Positions 57,111 through 64,000 of a DNA stretch of 64,000 bases are shown here, piece by piece. Within the stretch, counting starts at the first letter, position 1; each line of letters starts with the position of its first letter. Under the pieces are notes generated by a model, which was given only the letters and a program-made list of their open reading frames with translations, was not told where the DNA came from and did not search any database. The position numbers and the translations under genes are program-made. The stretch is from Leptothoe sp034932105 (lineage in GTDB: Bacteria > Cyanobacteriota > Cyanobacteriia > Phormidesmidales > Phormidesmidaceae), in NCBI RefSeq assembly GCF_034932105.1, contig NZ_JAYGIG010000114.1, positions 62,001 to 126,000 on the forward strand. Direction: 5' to 3'.

Positions 57111-60100
57111 TTAGTCCCAATTGTTCAGCATTGCGGACCATTGATTCAGTAACCCGCGTATTTGGACACGGCGGGATTCAAAGGTGGCCGCCACCCAAAT
57201 CAGAGTGATGCCAAGCACAATCCCAACCGCCCAAAGCAGCCGACCATCGGTACTGATGAAAATCATGGTAGTTCGCAATATTTGCAGGGCAAAGGTGAGG
57301 GTACCTGTGTAGAGGTAAGCCCGCACCTGCCCACCTAGGCCCAGGCTAATAAACCCAAAACTAATCAGCAGACTCAATCCCGTCATAACCAGTTGGGGGC
57401 TGGTTTCGGCTTGAAAAATGGCGGTTAACCCCACCAGCAGGGTGGCAAAGCTGCGGAGCCGGTGGCGTTGGTGGCGGGTTGTATTCCTTTGCCAGTGGGG
57501 GTCGACCTCTAGGATATATAGGGCCGATATCCCCACCAGAGTACTGAACCACAGGGGTGTTAGCCAGCCGTGCTCTAGGAGATAACGCACCAGGGACCAG
57601 TTGAGTAGCCCTAGGCTGATATAGCTCAGGCGGATGGCCCGGAACTGTTGGGCCATGGCGGCATAGAACGCTCCCACTAGCAGCAGGCTTTGGGTTTTTA
57701 CCGTCGCCAGGCCCAGCATTGTCGCCAGCAGGGGCCAGACCAATGCCATGCGCTGCCAAGGACGTACCGGCCAACCCCAACGCTGCCAGGGCAGTTTCTG
57801 GATGACTAAACTTAGACCACAGGCAAGTAGAGGGCCCCAACTTCTAAGCAATGTCAGGTTTGGTAGTAGCTGTTGTACTCCGTACGGCACGGCAACGGTG
57901 GCGATGATCAGGCCAGTCCAGGTCCATTGGGAATAGCTGGGGTGCTCCCTGGCGAGGGGCATTTTGCCTGTGGTTAGCTTAGGGGCATGGGTGGGAAACC
58001 AGCGGTAATTTCCCTTGAGCCAGCCATAGAGGGATAGCAAGCTGGTTACCCCTAGCCAAAGCCTTACGCCGATGAGACTTTGGCCGACAACCATGGCCAT
58101 CGTCGCCAGGACCACGGCCAACAGCCAGTGGAGCAGGGCCGCTGTCTGAACCTCCGTTTCGGTGAGTTGACTGTGGCGCTGCATCCATCGCTGGCAGAGG
58201 AGATAGATCAGTGCGATCGCAACTCCCACCAGGGCCAAAATCGTCAATCCATCCCCCGGTTCACCCCCGCTGGCCTGGAGCATGCGATGGATCACCAGTT
58301 CGTAGATCCCCAGAGACAGTAGCCCCAGTCCGCCATAGTTCAACGGTCGTAGCTCTGTCTGTCGTTGAGCTATGGCCAATGTCACCAGCCCCAAGACCAC
58401 AGAATAAAAGCCTGTGGTCCCCGTGAAGTGCAGGTGGCCCAACAGCAGTCCCAAGGCTCCATAGGCCAATGGAATGAAATGCCAGCTAGTGGGGTAAGGC
58501 TGCTGGTTTCGTTGGGTATTTATTGTCCCCATGAGCTGGGTGATCAACCCTAGGGCGGCCATGGTGGCTCCACAGGTTTGGGGATTGGTTTCCCGATGCC
58601 CTAGGGAGATCGCCAGGGTGATGCCGAGGGCCACCCCATAAGCCAACTCCCAATAGTCCGGATCTGTCAGCCGTCGTCGATCACCCCAAAACCTGGCCAG
58701 GACTAGGGCGATGGCGGCTATGCCGTAGCGAAAAAGGATGTCTGTATCTGGAGATATTGGTTGGGCTGTAAGGATGCGATCGCTAATTCCAGTTCCTAGA
58801 CCATGGGCCAGCAACACGGTCAGTGTGAGGCCCAAACTCAGCCCCACCGCCAAACCGCGACTCCAACCCCGGCTCGCGATGCCATAGGCCTGCCCCAAGG
58901 GGGAAGATGACCGACTGAGGGAGTGGGCCAGCACAGTGAGCCCTGCAGCAAAGAGAGCCATGGCCAAAAATAACTGAGCCAGGTTATGGGGCCAGGGACT
59001 GGGCCAGAGCCGGGCTGCCGTATGGCCACCGGCCACGGCAAAGCCCACTGTTAGGGCTGGCAGATATTTTTGACTGGGCCAACGGCGGCTATGGAGAAAC
59101 AGCATGCCTGCGCCCATGGCCAAGGCAACCGTTGCCATGGGCCAGGAACTGAGCAATAAAATTTGACCCCCCAGAGCCACTACTGTCAGCGTTGTGGCAA
59201 TTTGGGGGCGGTCTGTAGCAAACCGTTGCTGGTGGACTAGCCAGGTCAATAGTCCCGGCACCACCAGCCATATCAGGTGGATCCAGCTGCCCCCGTTGCC
59301 CAGCCAATTATCCAGCCAGCTGTCCAGCAACAGACTATAGGCCATGACGCTGGACCCGATACCCAGATACCAAGCCGATCGCCGCCATTCAAGATAGTGG
59401 CTACTGGCAACACTGATGATCCATTCCACCCCCGTCAGCCCCATCAAGACCATGGCCCACTGGAGATTGCCCCAGTCAGGTATCCGGGCACTGATCACAT
59501 AGAGTCCACTGAGTAAGGTGACCAACGCCGCACTGTGGGTGCCATAGATTAACCAACTGGGGGCCGAGGTCCGCAGCCGAGTAAAGGCCCCAAAGGTAAG
59601 GGTTAGCCCCGCTAAACTGAGGGGGAACAGAAATGATTCCACCTGGGGTAGGGCACAGAGCACCAGGCTAGCGCCAATGACTAAGGCTAACTGCTCAGTC
59701 TGCAGAGCCCAGCCATGGTTTCCCTGGCGTTGAAACCGTCTGCTCCCCAGCACCATGACGCCGACGTAGCCATACAGCCACACCCCAGCGACATGGAAGG
59801 CATTGACGGGTTCTAGGGTGAATTTTTCTACCCCCGTTAGGATAGTTTGGGTCAGTTGTGTGGGCAGGGCGAGCCACCCTAGGCCACAGGCCTGTAAGCC
59901 CATGAGCCAGAGGATGGATAGGGTGCGCAACTGCTCATGTGTCTGGGTTTGTCGTTGCAAACGCTCCAGCCATAACCAGCCGGCTAAGCCACTGACACCC
60001 ATGGCTTGTAGCGGTTGTTGCTCGATGGAAACTAGCCAGCCCAGGAGCATTAACCCTGCCCCTAGCTGGGGCCAGAGCGGATACTGGCGATGTAGCCGAC

Positions 60101-61115
60101 AGAGCATCCAGCCACAGATGCCCCAGGCTAGACCGAGTTGATAAATGGGGACTTGGGCAATCCAGAGACTGCGCACTAAAAGGATGATGAGGGCCACCAC
60201 GACTAAAATTCCCCCCGGTTTTGTCCCCGAGGCACCGTCTATTTCTGTGGCCTCATCCCTAGTCGCCTCACCCCCAGACGGTGGGCCTAATAAATTCTTC
60301 GCATTTTCCTTGGGTGTGGTCCTAGACACTGTGCCTAATAAATTCATCGCACTGCCTACAGTGCCGACATAGGTGGCTAATATGGGCCACAGGGCAAAGC
60401 CCCATCCCCAATGCAGCCAGCTCAAACCCAGGAAATTTAACCCCGCGCGTCGTTGCGGAGCCAATACCAGGGTTAATCCACTCAGGCCAACGGTAGCCAG
60501 CATCGCTAGGGCAGTAGCTCCACCGCCAGACCCATGGATTATCCCCAGGGCATCCATCATCCATATATTCAGAGGAATTAGCAGCAGCGTTGCCGCTTTG
60601 AGCATTTGAGCCGTCGTTTGCAATTTGGCCTGGGCCGCCGTCCAATAGCTAGCGGCCCCAAAGGCCAGGGTATAAATCAATAGAATGGCGTACTGACCCA
60701 CCGTCGAAAACGACTGCCACTGGCTGGCGGCTAGTACCCCCGACGACACCACCACCAAAAACACCCCCAGAAATAACAGCCATAGGACGCTGATTTCTGC
60801 CAAAAATGACTGCACTAGGTCCGATTTGCAGCGGGAAAAGAGCGATGCTCGACTCACCGTAGATGCGGCTGGTGCGGCTGTAGTGGCGAGACTGGGAGCC
60901 GTTGACTCTGGTATGGGGCTGGTTGCGGCCAAAGGGATTGCCGCTGAGGCCTCGGGTATTTTGTAGGCAATCGGTAGGCGGCTACATAGGGTTTGGCCCA
61001 TATTGATCACTTGGGTTTCAGAGACCAACCCCAGTTCTAGCCAGCGATCTAACTCCCGGAGGAGATGGACCTGAGCGGCGACCGTATTTGTATCAACCAG
61101 AATTTTTAGGTGCAT
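57111..61115 (-). CDS. Very large polytopic membrane protein (DUF2157-like N-terminus)
   Basis: 1334 residues with more than 30 hydrophobic segments throughout, for example LGVFLVVVSSGVLAASQWQSF, LLIYTLAFGAASYWTAAQ and LVIGASLVLCALPQVESFLF. The first 50 residues (VHLLRELDRWLELGLVSETQ) resemble the N-terminus of DUF2157 proteins, which also have many helices. Soluble loops are short; a Lys/Gly/Glu patch near 265-300 is one of few. It is unlike transporters with known motifs. Proteins of this size and pattern occur in several cyanobacteria as hypothetical. The frame is open for 4 kb, which strongly supports a gene. It lies upstream of a 277-residue hypothetical on the same strand. Confidence 0.8.
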   Translation of the reverse strand: MHLKILVDTNTVAAQVHLLRELDRWLELGLVSETQVINMGQTLCSRLPIAYKIPEASAAIPLAATSPIPESTAPSLATTAAPAASTVSRASLFSRCKSDLVQSFLAEISVLWLLFLGVFLVVVSSGVLAASQWQSFSTVGQYAILLIYTLAFGAASYWTAAQAKLQTTAQMLKAATLLLIPLNIWMMDALGIIHGSGGGATALAMLATVGLSGLTLVLAPQRRAGLNFLGLSWLHWGWGFALWPILATYVGTVGSAMNLLGTVSRTTPKENAKNLLGPPSGGEATRDEATEIDGASGTKPGGILVVVALIILLVRSLWIAQVPIYQLGLAWGICGWMLCRLHRQYPLWPQLGAGLMLLGWLVSIEQQPLQAMGVSGLAGWLWLERLQRQTQTHEQLRTLSILWLMGLQACGLGWLALPTQLTQTILTGVEKFTLEPVNAFHVAGVWLYGYVGVMVLGSRRFQRQGNHGWALQTEQLALVIGASLVLCALPQVESFLFPLSLAGLTLTFGAFTRLRTSAPSWLIYGTHSAALVTLLSGLYVISARIPDWGNLQWAMVLMGLTGVEWIISVASSHYLEWRRSAWYLGIGSSVMAYSLLLDSWLDNWLGNGGSWIHLIWLVVPGLLTWLVHQQRFATDRPQIATTLTVVALGGQILLLSSWPMATVALAMGAGMLFLHSRRWPSQKYLPALTVGFAVAGGHTAARLWPSPWPHNLAQLFLAMALFAAGLTVLAHSLSRSSSPLGQAYGIASRGWSRGLAVGLSLGLTLTVLLAHGLGTGISDRILTAQPISPDTDILFRYGIAAIALVLARFWGDRRRLTDPDYWELAYGVALGITLAISLGHRETNPQTCGATMAALGLITQLMGTINTQRNQQPYPTSWHFIPLAYGALGLLLGHLHFTGTTGFYSVVLGLVTLAIAQRQTELRPLNYGGLGLLSLGIYELVIHRMLQASGGEPGDGLTILALVGVAIALIYLLCQRWMQRHSQLTETEVQTAALLHWLLAVVLATMAMVVGQSLIGVRLWLGVTSLLSLYGWLKGNYRWFPTHAPKLTTGKMPLAREHPSYSQWTWTGLIIATVAVPYGVQQLLPNLTLLRSWGPLLACGLSLVIQKLPWQRWGWPVRPWQRMALVWPLLATMLGLATVKTQSLLLVGAFYAAMAQQFRAIRLSYISLGLLNWSLVRYLLEHGWLTPLWFSTLVGISALYILEVDPHWQRNTTRHQRHRLRSFATLLVGLTAIFQAETSPQLVMTGLSLLISFGFISLGLGGQVRAYLYTGTLTFALQILRTTMIFISTDGRLLWAVGIVLGITLIWVAATFESRRVQIRGLLNQWSAMLNNWD

Positions 61116-61671
61116 GACACATTTTCCAGGGTGACGCCCATGGATCTGGCGTCATCTCTCGATTGTGTCTAGTTAATGGTTCAATGCCCATGAGTATGAC
61201 GAAGCATGTATGGAGCTGGGCCAAGTCCACGTAGTTGAGCGAAGTTCTGGGAAGTAATCCGCAGTGTCATTGGGCCGCTACCTTTTTGCTCTAGCCTGTG
61301 CTCTATTCCCATGTCCTGCTCACCCCGTCCTCGATGCAACTGTTAAGTAAGTTAACGTTGTACACCTTCGTCCTTAACAAAGCTGTTGCAATCAACATGT
61401 TTGGTTAGCTTCTGTGAGATTATTGGGCTCAGATGCAGCTAGCGCATGGGCGCTGGTAAGTCATATCGTTTCTGTGCCACTTCCATACTTGTTTTGGAAC
61501 TTGTTTTGGCATGGTGCTACCAAGGGTGGCTTACGGCCTCAGCGATTTGGCTAGCGTTACATATATGGGTGTTGTTGCTCCTCGGTATGATTTTATTTCA
61601 GCCATTGAATCAGCAACGGCACGTTCAAATTTCCTGTCTTACGACTGTCCATTTCATAGGAAGACGTTCTT
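61116..61671. other. Divergent region upstream of psaL
   Basis: 556 bases. The psaL promoter must be within it, but no textbook -35/-10 pair is obvious. A 78-codon hydrophobic frame (61446-61682) overlaps the psaL start and is discussed as a finding. Confidence 0.5.
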
Positions 61672-62154
61672 ATGGCAACTAGTTTTGCAAGCGCAACTGG
61701 AGCCCCCGAAGTGGGTAACGTTGCGACTCCGATTAATTCTTCTGCGGTTGCACGTACTTACATTAATAATTTGCCTGCTTACCGGGCAGGTCTGTCTCCA
61801 TTTAGCCGTGGTCTAGAAGTGGGTATTGCCCATGGCTATTGGTTCTATGGACCTTTTGCTTTGTTAGGCCCACTGCGGAATACAGACTACAGCTCTGTGG
61901 CTGGTGCTCTGTGTGCTGTTAGTTTTGTCTTTATCCTAACTGTGGCAATTGCTATCTATAGTGCAACTTCCCCGGCTGGACCTGCAGGCACATTGACCAC
62001 GCCTAATCCTCCTGAGTCCTATGCGACCCGTGAAGGCTGGAGCAATTTTGCTAGCGGCTTCTTTATCGGTGGCTGCGGTGGTGCTGTGTTTGCATTCTTG
62101 CTAACCCAAAGCCCTCACCTACTACCTTTGCAGTCAATTTTTGGTGGCATGTAG
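61672..62154 (+). CDS. psaL: Photosystem I reaction centre subunit XI (PsaL)
   Basis: 160 residues. PsaL sits at the centre of the photosystem I trimer and binds chlorophyll and carotenoid. Recognised by the N-terminal segment NVATPINSSAVARTYINNLP, AYRAGLSPFSRGLEVGIAHG and YWFYGPFALLGPLRNTDYSS, then two further membrane helices (GALCAVSFVFILTVAIAIY; FASGFFIGGCGGAVFAFLLT). Start ATG 61672 has AGGAAGA at 61659-61665. The usual partner gene psaI is not recognised adjacent. An intrinsic terminator follows at 62208. Confidence 0.96.
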   Translation: MATSFASATGAPEVGNVATPINSSAVARTYINNLPAYRAGLSPFSRGLEVGIAHGYWFYGPFALLGPLRNTDYSSVAGALCAVSFVFILTVAIAIYSATSPAGPAGTLTTPNPPESYATREGWSNFASGFFIGGCGGAVFAFLLTQSPHLLPLQSIFGGM

Positions 62155-62207
62155 GGCTATTCTTTAGCGGTTACTAGAACGTCCGTTAAACGAATCGTCA
62201 TTCCATG

Positions 62208-62245
62208 GTCAGCGCCTCCATTTTTGGGGGCGCTGACGTTTTAAA
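62208..62245 (+). terminator. Intrinsic terminator after psaL
   Basis: GTCAGCGCCTCC (62208-62219) pairs with GGGGGCGCTGAC (62226-62237) with one G-U, loop ATTTTT, followed by GTTTT. It is 53 bases after the psaL stop and 23 bases before the next gene. Confidence 0.85.
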
Positions 62246-62267
62246 GAGTTTTTGATGATGTTGGTCC

Positions 62268-64000
62268 ATGGATTTATTTGAACAACATCGACAGACGTTG
62301 ATGGGGTCAGAGGCTCCGTTGGCGGCCCGCATGCGTCCCCGTAACTTAGATGAATATGTGGGTCAGGATGCCATTGTGGGTCCGGGGCGGTTGCTGCGGC
62401 GGGCGATTCAGGCGGATCAGCTATCGTCGTTATTGTTTTATGGGCCGCCGGGGACGGGTAAGACCACCCTGGCCCAGGTGATTGCCAATACGACGAAGGC
62501 CCATTTTATTGCCATTAATGCAGTGCTGGCGGGGGTGAAGGATATTCGAGGTGCGATCGCAACCGCCCAAGATCTCCGGGGACAACACGGCCAACGCACC
62601 ATTCTCTTCGTTGATGAAGTCCACCGGTTTAATAAGTCCCAGCAGGACGCCCTTCTGCCCTGGGTGGAAAACGGTACCGTCATTCTGATTGGGGCCACCA
62701 CCGAGAATCCTTATTTTGAAGTCAATAAGGCCTTGGTCAGCCGGTCTCGGGTATTTCAGCTCAAACCCCTGGGGCCAGAAGACCTGCGGCGGATCGTGCA
62801 GCAAACCCTCACCGACCCAGACCGAGGCTATGGCGATCGCAATATCCAGATCGATGACGATGCCCTAGACCATCTGGTTAACGTCGCCAACGGCGATGCC
62901 CGTGCCCTGCTGAATGCCCTAGAACTGGCGGTGGAAACCACCCCAGATAGTCCCATTTCCTTGGCCGTGGCAGAAGAGTCGATCCAGCAGCGGGCGGTGC
63001 TATACGACAAGGAAGGGGACGCCCATTTCGACACTATCAGTGCCTTTATCAAAAGCATGCGGGGTTCGGACCCTGATGCCACCCTCTACTGGCTGGCCCG
63101 CATGGTCTATGCCGGAGAAGACCCCCGGTTTATCTTTCGCCGCATGGTGATTTTTGCGGGGGAAGATGTGGGGTTGGCGGACCCCCAGGCGGTGGTGGTG
63201 GCCAACAGCTGTGCCCAGGCCTTTGACCGGGTGGGTCTGCCCGAAGGGCGCTACCCGTTAGCCCAAGCAGCGCTGTACCTGGCCACCTGCCCCAAGTCCA
63301 ACAGTGTCATGGGCTTTTTTGATGCCCTGGCCACCGTAGAAAAGGAGCGGGAAGCGGAAGTGCCTAATCCTCTGCGGGACCCCAGTCGGGACCAGGAGGA
63401 ATTTGGTCATGGCCAGGGATACTTGTATCCCCATGCCTACCGGGACCATTGGGTGGAACAGCAGTATTTGCCCAGTGGCCTTCAGGGCAAGGTGTTTTAT
63501 CAGCCGTCTGCTCAAGGGTATGAAGACACCATTCGTTTAGAGGTGGCCCGGCGCAGGGAAGCCCAGTTGGCGGCGGTGATGGAGATGGACTTGCCGGAGG
63601 TGCTGACATTTGGACCGACGGATCGGGCTCAGGAACGGTGGTTGCAGCGCACCCTGGGGAATGCGGGGGAGTCGTTGCGGGCTGTGTGCGATCGCATCTA
63701 CACCACTCTCAAACCCCAGCGACACCATGTCTTGCTAGATCTCAATGCCGGTCTCCTCACCTGGGAAGCCCTGCGCCAGGTTCCCGAAGGTGGCGTCTAT
63801 GCCTGTGCCGCCACCGAGCAAATTCGGCAAGCCATGGCCGAACAAGCCCAAACCCTCCATGACTTAGCCCGTCCGGTTTTATGGTCTACATCGTTAGAGC
63901 AATTGCCTAGGATCTTAGAAACCCAGGCAACCGATGTGGTATTTGACGGTATCGTCGGGCGCAATGCGTTCAAGGACCTGGCTAATCGAGCCGTTATCTG
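62268..64000 (+). CDS. rarA: RarA (MgsA)-type AAA ATPase fused to a C-terminal domain, 5' part
   Basis: At least 577 codons without a stop from ATG 62268 (MDLFEQHRQTLMGSEAPLAA); the gene runs off the window. Residues about 20-420 are a RarA/WRNIP1-family AAA clamp-loader-like ATPase: RPRNLDEYVGQDAIVGPGRL, Walker A FYGPPGTGKTTLA, Walker B TILFVDEVHRFNKSQQDAL, sensor GATTENPYFEVNKALVSR, then the RarA helical domain with LYWLARMVYAGEDPRFI. RarA works at stalled or blocked replication forks. From about residue 440 on (TDRAQERWLQRTLGNAGESL and beyond) a different domain starts, with VLLDLNAGLLTWEALRQVP resembling a methyltransferase-like fold. Such RarA fusions are known in cyanobacteria. There is no true stop in the window. 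Confidence 0.9.
   Translation, partial: MDLFEQHRQTLMGSEAPLAARMRPRNLDEYVGQDAIVGPGRLLRRAIQADQLSSLLFYGPPGTGKTTLAQVIANTTKAHFIAINAVLAGVKDIRGAIATAQDLRGQHGQRTILFVDEVHRFNKSQQDALLPWVENGTVILIGATTENPYFEVNKALVSRSRVFQLKPLGPEDLRRIVQQTLTDPDRGYGDRNIQIDDDALDHLVNVANGDARALLNALELAVETTPDSPISLAVAEESIQQRAVLYDKEGDAHFDTISAFIKSMRGSDPDATLYWLARMVYAGEDPRFIFRRMVIFAGEDVGLADPQAVVVANSCAQAFDRVGLPEGRYPLAQAALYLATCPKSNSVMGFFDALATVEKEREAEVPNPLRDPSRDQEEFGHGQGYLYPHAYRDHWVEQQYLPSGLQGKVFYQPSAQGYEDTIRLEVARRREAQLAAVMEMDLPEVLTFGPTDRAQERWLQRTLGNAGESLRAVCDRIYTTLKPQRHHVLLDLNAGLLTWEALRQVPEGGVYACAATEQIRQAMAEQAQTLHDLARPVLWSTSLEQLPRILETQATDVVFDGIVGRNAFKDLANRAVI

Noticed and set aside
1..64000. tRNA, rRNA, prophage or intact insertion sequence
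   Set aside because: No cloverleaf, rRNA segment, integrase, transposase or phage structural gene was recognised on either strand.

Overview
The window is a stretch of a cyanobacterial chromosome. The evidence is direct: a photosystem I subunit (psaL), NDH-1 subunit NdhF1, the BtpA photosystem I biogenesis factor, a SasA circadian kinase with its KaiB-like domain, a Vipp1/PspA-type protein, a Tic20-like protein, the rimO-crhR pair and many copies of the HIP1 octamer GCGATCGC (for example 3331-3338 and 17185-17192). The exact genus cannot be named from the sequence alone. No tRNA, rRNA, CRISPR array, prophage or intact insertion sequence was seen.

Layout. 1-10020 is the S10-spc ribosomal protein operon on the + strand, from the 3' end of rplD through rplW, B, rpsS, rplV, rpsC, rplP, rpmC, rpsQ, rplN, X, E, rpsH, rplF, R, rpsE, rplO, secY, adk and infA. 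It stops at infA; the usual rpmJ-rpsM-rpsK-rpoA-rplQ continuation is absent here. 10091-18750 holds a DUF1611 protein, a chromate transporter diverging from a CmpR/CcmR-like LysR regulator, a 46-bp tandem repeat array, ndhF1, an MscS channel fused to a DEP domain and a small lipoprotein. 18897-28700 is an accessory block on the - strand: a decayed PIN-like toxin beside an intact UPF0175 antitoxin, a P-loop ATPase paired with a TPR protein, and a divergent Hsp70/GrpE/J-like/TPR cassette. 28701-37434 contains small secreted and membrane proteins, a DciA-like protein, a SPOR-domain protein, a PspA/Vipp1 protein and sasA, separated by intergenic regions rich in hairpins and short repeats. 37518-49738 carries aroB, hisB, a Uma2 nuclease, a CocE hydrolase-cupin pair, a response regulator-PP2C phosphatase, a VKOR-thioredoxin fusion, btpA and rimO-crhR. 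49946-64000 carries tic20, rpsF, a coiled-coil protein, a DedA protein, cobU, rnz, a 1334-residue membrane protein, psaL and the 5' part of a RarA fusion gene that runs off the end.

How the genes relate. The ribosomal operon, SecY, Adk and IF-1 supply translation and membrane insertion. NdhF1, PsaL, BtpA, VKOR-Trx, PspA/Vipp1 and Tic20 concern thylakoid bioenergetics and membrane maintenance. DciA, RarA and RNase Z concern nucleic-acid maintenance. The most unusual material is the accessory block: the four-gene Hsp70 cassette, whose J-like partner lacks HPD, and the ATPase/TPR pair. Several short repeat arrays and structured leaders are also present. None is proven to be a new system from sequence alone.
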